Below are positions 27,166 through 37,800 of a DNA stretch of 64,000 nt, in pieces. The number at the start of each line of letters is the position of its first letter. Positions within the stretch are counted from its first letter, which is position 1. The translations under genes were made by a program, and so were the position numbers. The notes beneath the pieces are model-generated. The model had not been told where the DNA came from. It did no database searches and worked only from the letters and a program-made list of their open reading frames with translations. This DNA is from Limosilactobacillus sp. (lineage in GTDB: Bacteria; Bacillota; Bacilli; Lactobacillales; Lactobacillaceae): contig NZ_JAKVPE010000001.1 in the NCBI RefSeq assembly GCF_022482365.1, positions 248,001 through 312,000 of the forward strand. Reading direction: 5' to 3'.

Positions 27166-29040
27166 ATGGCCAGAATACCACGTGAGATGATTGATCAAAT
27201 ACGTAATTCCGTTGATATTAGTGACGTGATCGGCCAGTACGTTCAGTTGCGCCGGGCGGGCAAGAACCTGACCGGCCTCTGCCCCTTTCACGAGGAGCAG
27301 ACCCCGTCGTTTTCGGTCAGCGTGGAGAAGCAGTTTTACCACTGCTTTGGTTGCGGCCGCAGCGGGAATGTCTTCCAGTTCCTAATGGATTACAAGCACA
27401 TTGGTTTTGTCGAAGCCGTCCAAGAGGTAGCCAAGCTCGGTAATGTCCAGCTGCCAAGTCAGTATGCTGAGCTGGAGTCGCACCAAGAAGCCAGCGCACC
27501 GGCAAATAGTGAGGCCGGAAAGCTCTTGGACCTCCACGAGAAGGCCATGCAGCTCTACCATCACATTTTGCTCAACACGCCCGCTGGGGAACCGGCTCGC
27601 AACTACTTGCAAAAGCGGGGGATGAGTGCGGAGCTGATTGAACGCTTCGGGATCGGCTTTGCACCGGCCCAGCGGATCCTGACGCCCTTTTGCCAGCAAC
27701 AAAAACTGGACTACCAGCTGATGCGCAAGTCGGGCCTGTTCACTGAGAATCACGAGGGCCAGCTGCAGGATCGCTTCGTGGAGCGAGTGATGTTTCCGAT
27801 CCGCAATCGCCAGGGCAAGGTGATCGCCTTTTCCGGCCGACTCTTAAACACTCAGCAGACCGACCTGCCAAAGTACCTCAATAGCCCGGAGACGCCGATC
27901 TTTAACAAACGCCGGACCCTGTTCAACCTGGACCTCGCCAAGAAGGCGGCCCGCCAGGATGGTCGACTCTACCTTTTTGAGGGATTCATGGACGTGATTT
28001 CGGCCTTTGGCGCTGGCGTTGAGAACGGCATTGCCTCGATGGGAACCAGCTTTACCGAGGAGCAGGTTCAGATTATCAACCGGACGACGGGTCAGCTCGA
28101 CATCTGCTACGACGGGGATTCCGCCGGGCAAAACGCCATCGATCGGGCAATCAGCCTGGTCAACGACCACCAGGATGGCCGCCTGCAGGTGCGGGTTGTC
28201 CAGCTGCCGGCCGGAATTGATCCGGATGAATTCGTCCAGCAGCGGGGTGCTGAACGCTTCCGGGCCTACGTTAAGGAACAGGAGGAGACCACCACTGACT
28301 TCTACCTGCGATTCCTGCGCAACGGCAAGAATCTGAATAACCAGCAGGAGTTGTTCCGCTACCTGGAGGGGGCTCTCAAGGAAATTGCCCATCTCAAGAC
28401 GCCCCTGGAACAGGATATGTACCTGGGCCGGCTGGCGGATGAGTTTAAGCTCGACAAGGCGGCCCTGTTAAGTCAGTTGCACCAGCTGCAGGGGACTATG
28501 CGGCAGCGACCGGCAGCTCCGGCCGAGGCCTATCGGCAGCAGGCAGCGGTCAGCTACGCGCCACCGGTTCAGGAAAAGACGGCAACGGTTGACCGGACGG
28601 AATTAGCGGAGCAGATCCTATTGCGCTACATGCTCCACGACTCCAATGTCTGGAGCCATGTTCGGGCACGCGATGGTTTTCACTTTGTTCACGAAAAGTA
28701 CGAGTCGCTCTACATGGTGGCGACGAGCTACTTTTCCGAATATGGCGATTACAATCCGGCCCGCTTTCTGGACTACCTCGCCGATTATCCGGAATTGCGG
28801 ACGGCGCTGAGCCAGCTTGAGCAGCTAAACGTCAACCCAGCCCCCGAGATGCAACTGATCGATGATTGCCTGCAGATCATTACCGAGCAGACGCCGCTCC
28901 GGGAGCAGATCAAGAAAGTAAAGTCCCAGTTAAAGGAAGCCAGCACGCTAAACAATACTGAACTAACGACCCAGCTCACGATTGAGCTCGTTAAGTTATT
29001 AAAGAAGCAACAACAGTACAAAGCGGAGGAGACTAAATAA
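27166..29040 (+). CDS. dnaG: DNA primase
   Basis: The 624-residue primase has a zinc-binding N-terminus (CPFH...CFGCG, residues about 40-65), a TOPRIM core ([10 protein letters not shown] and [11 protein letters not shown]) and a C-terminal helicase-interaction domain. It makes RNA primers for replication. ATG 27166, with GGGGTG upstream, gives the conserved [18 protein letters not shown]. It is followed two bases later by rpoD, forming the classic macromolecular-synthesis operon. Confidence 0.97.
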   Translation: MARIPREMIDQIRNSVDISDVIGQYVQLRRAGKNLTGLCPFHEEQTPSFSVSVEKQFYHCFGCGRSGNVFQFLMDYKHIGFVEAVQEVAKLGNVQLPSQYAELESHQEASAPANSEAGKLLDLHEKAMQLYHHILLNTPAGEPARNYLQKRGMSAELIERFGIGFAPAQRILTPFCQQQKLDYQLMRKSGLFTENHEGQLQDRFVERVMFPIRNRQGKVIAFSGRLLNTQQTDLPKYLNSPETPIFNKRRTLFNLDLAKKAARQDGRLYLFEGFMDVISAFGAGVENGIASMGTSFTEEQVQIINRTTGQLDICYDGDSAGQNAIDRAISLVNDHQDGRLQVRVVQLPAGIDPDEFVQQRGAERFRAYVKEQEETTTDFYLRFLRNGKNLNNQQELFRYLEGALKEIAHLKTPLEQDMYLGRLADEFKLDKAALLSQLHQLQGTMRQRPAAPAEAYRQQAAVSYAPPVQEKTATVDRTELAEQILLRYMLHDSNVWSHVRARDGFHFVHEKYESLYMVATSYFSEYGDYNPARFLDYLADYPELRTALSQLEQLNVNPAPEMQLIDDCLQIITEQTPLREQIKKVKSQLKEASTLNNTELTTQLTIELVKLLKKQQQYKAEETK

Positions 29041-29042
29041 GT

Positions 29043-30185
29043 ATGGCAAAGAGTAAGAAGAAAGACCTTGTGATTTCCAATAGCGAAAACTTCAACCAAC
29101 AAGAATACGATACCGCTGTCGGGAAGCTGATTCGTCAATACAAGAAGCAAAAAGAGGTTAAGTATGACGAATTAAACGACCAGATTGCCCAACCATTCGA
29201 ACTGAACGCAGCCGGAATCGACAACCTCCTGCAAAACGTTGAAGACGCCGGAATCAGCGTGGTCGACAACCACGGTGATCCGGATCCACGGGCGCTGAAA
29301 GCCACCGAAAAGCTGTCCCAAAAGGCCATGAAGGACACCTCTGCCCCAACCGGGGTTAAGATCAATGACCCGGTTCGGATGTACCTGAAGGAAATTGGCC
29401 GGGTTAACCTGCTGACGGCGGACGAAGAAGTGCAATTGGCCCTGCGGATTGAACAGGGGGACGAGGAAGCCAAGCAGGAACTGGCCGAGGCCAACTTGCG
29501 GCTGGTTGTTTCCATCGCCAAGCGCTACGTCGGCCGGGGGATGCAGTTCCTGGACCTGATCCAAGAAGGGAACATGGGACTGATGAAGGCCGTCGAGAAG
29601 TTCGATTACCGGCGGGGCTTCAAGTTCTCCACCTACGCTACCTGGTGGATTCGGCAGGCCATCACCCGGGCGATTGCTGATCAGGCCCGGACGATCCGGA
29701 TTCCGGTCCACATGGTTGAGACGATCAACAAGCTGATCCGGATCCAGCGGCAATTGCTCCAGGACCTGGGACGGGAACCGCTACCGGAAGAAATCGGTGC
29801 CGAGATGGATATGCCAACCGAAAAGGTCCGCAATATCTTGAAGATCGCCCAGGAACCAGTTTCACTGGAAACCCCAATCGGTGAAGAGGACGACTCCCAT
29901 CTTGGGGACTTCATCGAGGATCAGGACGCCACCAGTCCGGCTGACCACGCGGCCTACGAGATGATGAAGAAGCAGCTCGAAAACGTGCTGGACACCCTGA
30001 CCGATCGGGAAGAAAATGTTCTGCGGCTGCGGTTCGGCCTGGATGACGGGCGGACCCGGACCCTGGAAGAAGTCGGCAAGGTCTTCGGGGTAACCCGGGA
30101 ACGGATCCGGCAGATCGAAGCCAAGGCCCTGCGGAAGCTGCGCCACCCATCACGGTCCAAGCAGCTCAAGGACTTCTTGGAATAA
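29043..30185 (+). CDS. rpoD: primary sigma factor RpoD (sigma-A)
   Basis: The 380-residue sigma-70 has region 1.2 ([17 protein letters not shown]), region 2 ([20 protein letters not shown] and [14 protein letters not shown]) and region 4.2 ([20 protein letters not shown]). These recognise -35 and -10 promoter elements such as the TTGACA/TATTAT box at 23667. The N-terminus is short, as usual in Gram-positives. It starts two bases after dnaG. Confidence 0.98.
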   Translation: MAKSKKKDLVISNSENFNQQEYDTAVGKLIRQYKKQKEVKYDELNDQIAQPFELNAAGIDNLLQNVEDAGISVVDNHGDPDPRALKATEKLSQKAMKDTSAPTGVKINDPVRMYLKEIGRVNLLTADEEVQLALRIEQGDEEAKQELAEANLRLVVSIAKRYVGRGMQFLDLIQEGNMGLMKAVEKFDYRRGFKFSTYATWWIRQAITRAIADQARTIRIPVHMVETINKLIRIQRQLLQDLGREPLPEEIGAEMDMPTEKVRNILKIAQEPVSLETPIGEEDDSHLGDFIEDQDATSPADHAAYEMMKKQLENVLDTLTDREENVLRLRFGLDDGRTRTLEEVGKVFGVTRERIRQIEAKALRKLRHPSRSKQLKDFLE

Positions 30186-30203
30186 ATTGAAATTAGCTTT
30201 ACT

Positions 30204-30247
30204 AAAGTCGCTCTGGCGCGTCAACGCCAGGGCGACTTTTCTTTTTG
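30204..30247 (+). terminator. terminator of dnaG-rpoD
   Basis: AAAGTCGCTCTGGCG (30204-30218) pairs with CGCCAGGGCGACTTT (30225-30239), one mismatch, then TCTTTTT. Confidence 0.92.
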
Positions 30248-30288
30248 AATTAAGATTAAAGCACAATTAAACTAAAATTAAAAGTTGC

Positions 30289-30317
30289 TTGACCATCCTT
30301 AAGATTAATAATAGAAT
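30289..30317 (+). promoter_or_regulatory. promoter of the aminotransferase gene
   Basis: TTGACC (30289-30294), a 17-base spacer and TAGAAT (30312-30317) lie about 36 bases before the ATG. Confidence 0.7.
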
Positions 30318-30352
30318 TAAAGTAATTTCATGAATAGAGAGGGAATGAAGTT

Positions 30353-31534
30353 ATGCCTGAATTAGCAACTGATTTACAAGCAACAATTAATCACAAGCTG
30401 AGTGCTCTGAACCCATCCGGAATCCGGGCCTTCGATAATGAGGTTTCCAAGATTCCTGGAATCATTAAGCTGACCCTGGGTGAACCGGATATGAACGTGC
30501 CGGAACACGTCAAGCAAGCAGCCATCAAGAGCATCCAAGATAACGATTCACACTATGCGCCTCAGGCCGGGAAGCCCGAACTCCTGAAGGCAATCAGTGG
30601 CTACATCAAGGATACCCGTGGAGTTGAATACGATCCGGACAGCGAAATCGTAGCAACGGTTGGTGCAACCGAGGCCCTGGTCGCAGCGCTCTTCTCCCTG
30701 CTGAACACGGGTGACAAGGTGATCATCCCGACGCCGGTCTTCTCCCTGTACTTCCCACTGGTTGCCATGACCGGTGCCACGGGGATCCAGGTTGATACTT
30801 CCGCCGATGGTTTCGTCCTGACGCCGGAACACCTGGAAGAAGTCCTGGAACAAAACAAGGGGGTCAAGGCGGTTCTCTTGAACTACCCAACCAACCCAAC
30901 CGGCCGTGAATATCCAGAGGAAACCATCAAGGGCCTGGCCAAGGTCATTGCAAAGCACCACCTTTACGTCATTACCGACGAGATTTACAGTGACCTGGTT
31001 TACGGCGTTAAGCACTACTCCATTGCTTCGCTGATCCCAGAACGGACCCTGTTCATCTCTGGCCTGTCCAAGTCCCATGCTATGACCGGTTACCGGCTCG
31101 GCTACATTGCTGGCCCGGCAGCGATCATGTCCAGCATTCGGAAGATGCACGCCTACCTGGTAACGACCGTCACGGATAACGTTCAGGCAGCCGCGACCGA
31201 GGCGCTGAACAACGGTCGTCAGGATCCGGTTGAATTCCGCAAGATTTACCAGCACCGGCGTGACCTGATCGTCGACGGCCTGAAGAAGATCGGCTTCGAA
31301 CTGTCGACGCCGGAAGGGGCCTTCTACGTCTTTGCGAAGATTCCAGCCCAGTTCGGTGACGACGACGTCAAGTTCGCCAAGGCACTGGCCAAGGACGCCA
31401 AGGTCGGCGTGACCCCAGGGAGTGCCTTTGGTGCCGGTGGTGCCGGCTACGTTCGGCTTTCCTACGCTTCATCTGACGAAGACCTCAAGGAATGCCTGAA
31501 GCGGATCGGCGAATTTGTGAAGAACCTCGACTAA
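30353..31534 (+). CDS. class I/II PLP-dependent aminotransferase (AraT/PatA-like)
   Basis: This 393-residue fold-type I aminotransferase has LGEPDMNVP at the N-terminus, NYPTNPTGREY, DEIYSDLVYG and the PLP-lysine motif SGLSKSHAMTGYRLGY. It resembles lactobacillus aminotransferases acting on aromatic amino acids or on N-acetyl-diaminopimelate/aspartate. Substrate cannot be fixed from sequence alone, so no symbol is given. It is monocistronic, with its own promoter and a terminator 11 bases after the stop. Confidence 0.85.
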   Translation: MPELATDLQATINHKLSALNPSGIRAFDNEVSKIPGIIKLTLGEPDMNVPEHVKQAAIKSIQDNDSHYAPQAGKPELLKAISGYIKDTRGVEYDPDSEIVATVGATEALVAALFSLLNTGDKVIIPTPVFSLYFPLVAMTGATGIQVDTSADGFVLTPEHLEEVLEQNKGVKAVLLNYPTNPTGREYPEETIKGLAKVIAKHHLYVITDEIYSDLVYGVKHYSIASLIPERTLFISGLSKSHAMTGYRLGYIAGPAAIMSSIRKMHAYLVTTVTDNVQAAATEALNNGRQDPVEFRKIYQHRRDLIVDGLKKIGFELSTPEGAFYVFAKIPAQFGDDDVKFAKALAKDAKVGVTPGSAFGAGGAGYVRLSYASSDEDLKECLKRIGEFVKNLD

Positions 31535-31545
31535 TAATTTACTAA

Positions 31546-31583
31546 AGAAGTGCTCCTGGCTGCGCGGCCGGGGGCACTTTTTT
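31546..31583 (+). terminator. terminator after the aminotransferase gene
   Basis: AAGTGCTCCTGGC pairs imperfectly with GGCCGGGGGCACTT across a TGCGC loop, followed by TTTTTT. Confidence 0.85.
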
Positions 31584-31624
31584 GGTATACTTAAGTTAAT
31601 TAAGCAATGAAGAGGGATGTTAAT

Positions 31625-32335
31625 TTGGACGAGAAACACTTATCGCGACGCCTTGCCACGGTGGCGAGCTTCGTTCCGGAGGGCGCGCGAATGGCGGACA
31701 TCGGCTCCGACCATGCCTACCTGCCGGCGGCTCTGGCCCTGGAGAAGAAGATCAGCTATGCCGTGGCCGGCGAGGTGGTCCGGGGGCCATACGAAAACGC
31801 GGTCCACGAGATCAAGAGTCACGGCCTGGACGCTGTGATCAAGCCCCGGCTGGCGGACGGCCTGGCGGCAATTACGCCCGCCGATAAAATTGACACGGTA
31901 GTTGTGGCCGGAATGGGGGGCACCCTGATTGCCAAGATCTTGGATGAGGGCGTGGCCAAGCTTGCCGGTGTGACCCGCCTCATCCTCCAGCCTAACGTTG
32001 GCGAGTACCGGCTGCGGCGCTGGCTGATGGATCATCGTTACCAGATCATGGCCGAGCGGATTGTTGCAGAGGACGACCATATCTACGAAATTATCGTGGC
32101 CGAGCCGTCCGTCGTGCCCTTCCGGTACAGTGATTACGAGTTGACCTTTGGCCCGCTCCTCCTGGAAAAGAAGGGGCCGGTCTTTGTGGCCAAGTGGCGG
32201 GAATATTGTCAACGCCAGGCCACGGTGCTGCACCAGATGGCGGGGGCCAAGAAGGTGCCCGTTGCACGAATCAACGAACTGAAAGATGAATTGGCAATGG
32301 TAAAGGAGGCCCTGGATGATGACCACGGGGAATGA
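31625..32335 (+). CDS. trmK: tRNA (adenine(22)-N1)-methyltransferase
   Basis: The 236-residue SAM-dependent enzyme shows LSRRLATVASFVPEGARMAD, GSDHAYLP, VVAGMGGTLIA and LILQPNVGEYRLRRWL, diagnostic of TrmK, which methylates A22 in tRNA. I prefer TTG 31625 because AGAGGG lies eight bases before it and the product starts like other TrmK proteins. An upstream ATG at 31607 overlaps that ribosome-binding site. Its end overlaps the next gene by 20 bases, a pairing common in Firmicutes. Confidence 0.9.
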   Translation: MDEKHLSRRLATVASFVPEGARMADIGSDHAYLPAALALEKKISYAVAGEVVRGPYENAVHEIKSHGLDAVIKPRLADGLAAITPADKIDTVVVAGMGGTLIAKILDEGVAKLAGVTRLILQPNVGEYRLRRWLMDHRYQIMAERIVAEDDHIYEIIVAEPSVVPFRYSDYELTFGPLLLEKKGPVFVAKWREYCQRQATVLHQMAGAKKVPVARINELKDELAMVKEALDDDHGE

Positions 32336-33149
32336 ACTGATTGAACGTTTTGAAAAGTTTGCTAGCCCGGCCCTAGCCGAAAGCTGGGACCACGTTGGCC
32401 TCCAGGTCGGCAATCCGGACCGGCCGATCAAGCGCCTGATGACGACTTTGGACGTGCGCCCGGAGATCGTGCAGGAGGCGATTGATAACCAGGTGGACTT
32501 CATCTTTGCCCACCACCCGATCATGTTTCACCCGGCCCGTGACCTGGACACCCGCAACCCGCAGAACGCGATGTACGCTCAGCTGCTGGCCCACCAGATC
32601 ACGGTTTACGCGGCCCACACCAACCTTGACACGGCTAACGGCGGGATGAACGATTGGCTGGCCAAGCAGTTGGGGTTGACTAATTGCCAGCCCCTGGTGC
32701 CAGCCGGCACGGACCCAGTTTCGGGTGAACCGGTTGGAATGGGTCGGATCGGTGACTTTGCTGGTTCGATGAATGCGGCCGCCTTTGCTCGTTACTGCAT
32801 GCGGATCTTTAAAGTACCCGGGCTGCGCCTGATCACGAATCCCGCCGACTCAACGCGGCAGATTCACCGGGTGGCCGTTCTGGGCGGCGCCGGGCAGGAC
32901 TTTTACGACCGGGCGGTGAATCTGGGTGCCGACGCCTACGTTACCGGTGACGTCAGCTACCACTTTGCCCACGACATGATCGCTAACCACCTGACCGTCG
33001 TGGATCCCGGCCACCACATCGAGGCGGTGAGTGAACACGGCTTGGCGGAATTAATCCGCGGCTGGCAGAAGGATTACGGTTGGGACTTCGATCTGATCGA
33101 GAATCGGATCAATACCGACCCGTTTACCTTCGTCACCGCGCAGAACTGA
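32316..33149 (+). CDS. Nif3-like dinuclear metal-centre protein (YqfO family)
   Basis: This 277-residue protein has FAHHPIMFHP and AAHTNLDTANGG at the N-terminal metal site and a C-terminal half supplying further ligands (DVSYHFAHD, DPGHHIE). The fold is a toroidal hexamer with two metal ions per subunit; a GTP cyclohydrolase-like or regulatory role has been proposed but is not established. It overlaps trmK by 20 bases, suggesting translational coupling. It lacks the long inserted domain of B. subtilis YqfO. Confidence 0.9.
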   Translation: MMTTGNELIERFEKFASPALAESWDHVGLQVGNPDRPIKRLMTTLDVRPEIVQEAIDNQVDFIFAHHPIMFHPARDLDTRNPQNAMYAQLLAHQITVYAAHTNLDTANGGMNDWLAKQLGLTNCQPLVPAGTDPVSGEPVGMGRIGDFAGSMNAAAFARYCMRIFKVPGLRLITNPADSTRQIHRVAVLGGAGQDFYDRAVNLGADAYVTGDVSYHFAHDMIANHLTVVDPGHHIEAVSEHGLAELIRGWQKDYGWDFDLIENRINTDPFTFVTAQN

Positions 33150-33175
33150 TTTTATAGAGCTGAAGAGGAGGAAAT

Positions 33176-34432
33176 TTGGAAATGGCAATAGAAAAATATG
33201 AGGGCTTACTGCCACGCTTTTTGAAGTACGTAAAAGTGGAGACGCGTTCCAACCCGGCGTCGACGACGATTCCGTCCGACCCCAAGGAAACGGCCTTCTT
33301 AAATGACCTGGCGGACGAACTGAAGCAGATCGGTCTGGAAAATGTCCACATTAACCAGCAGAGTTCCTATTTGATGGCGACGATTCCGTCCAACCTGGAC
33401 TATGCAGTCCCGGTATTGGGCCTGATCGCTCACATTGACACGGCGGACTTCAACGCCCACAACGTCAACCCGCAGATCGTTGAGGACTACGACGGCCATT
33501 CAGACATTCAACTGGATCAGGATGGTCAATATAAACTGACTGTAGATGCCTTCCCGTCCCTTCAAAAGTACGCCGGCAATACCCTGATCACGACCGACGG
33601 TTCCACGCTGCTGGGTGCCGATGACAAGTCCGGGGTGGCCGAGATCGTAACGATGGCCGACTATTTGATGAAGCATCCCGAGGTCAAGCACGGCCAGATC
33701 CAGATTGGCCTGGGCCCCGACGAGGAAATTGGGACCGGTGCCGACCACTTTGACGTCCAGGACTTTGGCGCCGACTTTGCCTACACCGTCGACGGGGGTC
33801 CGCTGGGTGAGCTCGAATACGAGACCTTTAACGCCGCCCAGGCTGAAATCGAGATTGCGGGGAACGACGTCCATACCGGGGTGGCAAAGGGAACGATGGT
33901 CAACGCCATCCAGGTGGCCATCGACCTCCACGACAGTCTGCCAACCCACGACCGGGCAGAACGGACTGACGGTCGGCAGGGCTTCTACCACCTCTACAAG
34001 TTCAACGGGACCGTTGACCACGCCTCGATGGTTTACCTGATCCGGGACCACGACAAGCAGATCTTCGAAGAGCGCAAGCACCTGCTCGAACGGATCGTCG
34101 CCGGCTTGAACGATGAGCTCGGCAGCGACCGGGTCCAGATGAAGCTCTACGACCAGTACTACAACTTAAAGGATGCCTTGAAGGACCACATGGACGTGGT
34201 AGAGATCGCCAAGCACGCCATGGAAAACCTGGGGATCAAGCCGGACATCTACCCGGTCCGGGGTGGCACGGATGGCTCAACCATTTCCTACATGGGCCTG
34301 CCGACGCCAAACCTCTTCGCTGGTGGGGAGAACATGCACAGTCGCTTCGAGTATGTTTCCCTGCAGACGATGGAGAAGGCCCTCGACACCCTGCTGGAGA
34401 TTAACCGGCTCAACGTTGAGGAAAACAAGTAA
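33176..34432 (+). CDS. pepT: peptidase T (tripeptide aminopeptidase)
   Basis: The 418-residue M20B metallopeptidase releases N-terminal residues from tripeptides. Zinc ligands appear in LIAHIDTAD, GADDKSG and GPDEEIGTGAD, and GGTDGSTISYMG is conserved near the end. An AGGAGG site precedes both TTG 33176 and ATG 33182; the first is close, the second slightly far, so the start is uncertain by two codons. The protein supplies amino acids from imported peptides, important in fastidious lactobacilli. Confidence 0.95.
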   Translation: MEMAIEKYEGLLPRFLKYVKVETRSNPASTTIPSDPKETAFLNDLADELKQIGLENVHINQQSSYLMATIPSNLDYAVPVLGLIAHIDTADFNAHNVNPQIVEDYDGHSDIQLDQDGQYKLTVDAFPSLQKYAGNTLITTDGSTLLGADDKSGVAEIVTMADYLMKHPEVKHGQIQIGLGPDEEIGTGADHFDVQDFGADFAYTVDGGPLGELEYETFNAAQAEIEIAGNDVHTGVAKGTMVNAIQVAIDLHDSLPTHDRAERTDGRQGFYHLYKFNGTVDHASMVYLIRDHDKQIFEERKHLLERIVAGLNDELGSDRVQMKLYDQYYNLKDALKDHMDVVEIAKHAMENLGIKPDIYPVRGGTDGSTISYMGLPTPNLFAGGENMHSRFEYVSLQTMEKALDTLLEINRLNVEENK

Positions 34433-34474
34433 ATAAAAAACGTGCACCGAAAGTTCGATGCACGTTTTTTATTT
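34431..34474. terminator. bidirectional terminator between pepT and the DUF2929 gene
   Basis: AAATAAAAAACGTGCA (34431-34446) pairs perfectly with TGCACGTTTTTTATTT (34459-34474), giving U tracts on both strands. It begins at the pepT stop and ends 17 bases from the stop of the convergent gene. Confidence 0.92.
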
Positions 34475-34490
34475 GTTTAAGTTGAATTGC

Positions 34491-34703
34491 TTACTTCTTT
34501 TCAGCCTTGTCCTTTGCTGGGTCAGCGCTGCCAGTGATTGCATTGATTGCGTTAACGGAGATCAGGCAGAAGACAACGGCGAGGATCCCAACCATAGTGT
34601 AGTCGGGCGTCATGCCTTCGAGCTGACTGGTGATGTAAGCTAACACTTCACCGAGAATCAAGGCCCAAAAAGCGGCCACGATGTTCCGTGATAAAAAGTT
34701 CAT
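34491..34703 (-). CDS. DUF2929/YjzD-like small membrane protein
   Basis: This 70-residue protein has two predicted membrane helices (VAAFWALILGEVLAYI and MVGILAVVFCLISVNAI) and a charged C-terminal tail. Pattern and size match the DUF2929 family (B. subtilis YjzD), whose function is unknown. It is convergent with pepT and divergent from dnaE, and a GAGGGGAT ribosome-binding site precedes its ATG at 34703. Confidence 0.8.
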   Translation of the reverse strand: MNFLSRNIVAAFWALILGEVLAYITSQLEGMTPDYTMVGILAVVFCLISVNAINAITGSADPAKDKAEKK

Positions 34704-34807
34704 GTTAAGTCATCCCCTCTTTAACTACCTTATTTTAGCACAATTAATCCGCGATGGGGAAGGGGCAAAGTCAGATGAGTGTTTCAGGACAGCGGGGCAG
34801 CGAAATT

Positions 34808-34816
34808 TGGTATAAT
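34808..34816 (+). promoter_or_regulatory. extended -10 promoter of dnaE
   Basis: TGGTATAAT forms an extended -10 element 29 bases before the GTG start. No clear -35 box is seen. Confidence 0.55.
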
Positions 34817-34844
34817 CGAATGGAAATGAAGGGAGGGCGCGATT

Positions 34845-37800
34845 GTGACGCCACTTGATGTGCAAACTTGTTTTAGTCTTTTGAAGAGTCCCACGCGGAT
34901 CACGGACCTGGTTGCCGCGGCCAAGCAACGGGGCTACCGGTCCCTGGCGCTGACCGATGAAAACGTGCTTTACGGGGCCGTTGATTTTTATAACGCCGCC
35001 CGCAAGGCCAAACTCAAGCCGCTCTTGGGTATGAAGATGCATTTGGCCCTCAATGCGGCCGACGGCAACACCCTGACTTTGAACCTGATTGCCAAGAACC
35101 AGCGGGGCTACCAGCACCTGATGGACCTGTCGACCCGCCATCAAACCACCGCCGTCAAGGAACTGCCGCTGACGGTGGATGCGGTTGCCGACTTGCTCGG
35201 TGGCCTCTTCGTGATTGCCCTGCCCGAAACCAGCCTGCTCTCCGTGATTGCCCAAAACGATCCGGTGATTGCGACCCTGCAAGGTGCCGTTGATCCATCC
35301 AGCCTGCTGGTGGGGATCAACCCGGAGCTTGATGCCGTGACCCGGCAGACCCTGACCTCCTTTAGCCAGCAGAACGGTCTGCCCCTGGTTGCCAGTCGGC
35401 CGGTCGAGTACCTTGATCCCGGTGACCACTTTGCCGGCAGCGTTCTCCAGGCAATCGGGGCTGGGACCAGTCTGGACAACGTGACGACCCTTGCGCATAC
35501 CGAGGGGCGCCACTACCTGCGGACGGCCCAACAGGCCCAACAGGAATACCAGGCAGCGGGGCTGGCGGACGCCGTGGCCCAGGCCGACCGGGTGGCCGCC
35601 GAATGCCAGGTGGAACTGACCTTCAAGTCACCGGTGCTGCCGCACTTTGCGACCCCCGCCCGGACGGATTCGGCCGCTTACCTGCGCCAGCTTTGTGAGG
35701 CGGGGCTTGCCAAGCGGCCGCTGGCGGCGGGCTTTACGGCCGCGGACTACCACAAGCGCCTCGACCACGAGCTGACCGTGATTCACCAGATGGGCTTCGA
35801 CGATTATTTCCTGATCGTCTGGGACGTCATGAACTTTGCTCACCGCTCCCACATCGCCACCGATCCGGGCCGGGGATCGGCGGCCGGGTCGCTGGTTGCC
35901 TACGCCCTGGCAATCACCGAGGTGGATCCGCTGGAGTACCACCTGCTCTTTGAACGGTTCTTAAACCCGGAACGGGCCCAGATGCCCGACATCGACCTGG
36001 ATATTCCCGACAACCGCCGGGATGAGGTCCTCGAATACGTCCACCAGAAATATGGCCACCAGCACGTCGCCCAGATCATCACCTTTGGGACCTTGGGAGC
36101 CAAGCAGGTGCTGCGGGACGTCAGCCGGGTCTTTAACTGGCCTAAGTACGACGTCAACACGCTGATGGGAACCCTGCCCAACAGCCATAACCTGACCCTG
36201 GCCAGCGCCCTCAAGGATTCCCAGCGTCTTCGCAACTTCTTGGACGACCATCAGCAGGCCCAACTGCTGATGACGGTGGCCCGGCGGCTGGAAGGCCTGC
36301 CGCGTCACTACTCGACCCACGCGGCCGGGGTTGTTCTGTCCGAACAGCCGCTGCACGAGATTGTGCCCCTCCAGGACGGTGGGGAAGGGCTCTTGATGAC
36401 CCAATTTACCAAGGGAACCGTCGAGGCGCTCGGGTTGCTGAAAATGGACTTCCTGGGGCTGAAGAACCTGTCGATTTTGGCCCATACCCTCGAACTGGTC
36501 CATCAAGAGCACCCGGACTTTGATCTTCGCCAGATTTCCTATGAGGACCCGACCACCCTCCAGCTTTTCCAGCGGGGGATGACGGACGGCGTCTTTCAGT
36601 TTGAATCGAGCGGGATCCGCAACGTCCTCGTCAGTCTTCACCCGGATCGCTTTGAGGACATCATTGCCGTCAACGCCCTCTACCGGCCGGGCCCGCTGGA
36701 AAACATCAGCCACTTCATCGCCCGCAAGCACGGGCAGGAGCAGTACCAGATCCCGGATGCCGCCCTGCAGGGGATCCTTGGGCCGACCTATGGCGTCTTG
36801 GTTTACCAGGAACAGGTCATGCAGGTGGCCGTTGCCATGGCGGGCTTCACCTTGGGCGAGGCCGACCTGTTGCGGCGGGCAATGAGCAAGAAGATCGGGA
36901 CCGTGATGGAGAATATGCGGGCCAAGTTCATGCAGGGAGCCGTCGCCAACGGCTTTACCGAAGAGCGAGCCGCCCAGGTCTTCAACTATATCGACCAGTT
37001 TGCCAATTACGGTTTCAACCGGTCCCACGCGGTCGCCTATTCGATGCTGGCCTTTCAGCTCGCTTACCTGAAGTGCCACTACCCGACTGCCTTTTATACC
37101 GCCCTGATGAGTGCCGAAAGCAACCTGACCAAGCTGCGCCAGCACGTTGAAAATGCACGCAAGCTCGGGGTCAAGATCAACGGGCCGCGGATCAACATCA
37201 GCGGTGCCGACTTTACATTGGACCAGGGGCAAATTTATTTTGGCCTCGCCGACATCAAAGGGGTGCGGCGCGACTTTATTGGCGAGTTGAAGGAAGAACA
37301 AGCGGCTCACGGCCCCTTTAAGGACTTCCGCGACTTCATCAACCGCTTGCCGCAGCGTTGGCGCAAGACAGAATTGGTTGAGCCGCTGATTTATTCGGGG
37401 GCCTTAGACCAGCTGGGCTACAACCGGGCGGAGATGATCAACGCCTTGCCGGACCTGCTCTCCGGGATCGACCAGTTGCTGAGCAGCTTCCAGGATGACC
37501 CCAGCCTGCAGTCATCGATTGAGCGGTGCCAAGAGTACCCGCTGACCACCCGGCTGCTCAAGGAAAACGAGTACCTGGGCGTCTACCTCTCCGGCCACCC
37601 GGTCAGTCAATTCCAGCGCCTGGGCCAGCGGATCGGTGCCCGGACGGTCAGTCAGCTCCAACCGGGGCAAAATGTCAACCTCCTGCTCTTTATCAACCAC
37701 GTCAAGACCGTCCATACCAAACGGGACCACCGGCCAATGGCCTTCTTATCCGGCTCGGATCAGACCGGGACTTTGGACGTGACCGTCTTTCCCAAGCAGT

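Noticed and set aside
35961-37310. A long antisense frame (449 codons) within dnaE
   Set aside because: It is a G+C-driven shadow of a conserved polymerase gene, without a ribosome-binding site or recognisable domain. The same applies to antisense frames in era/recO (22213-23136) and glyS (25910-26821).
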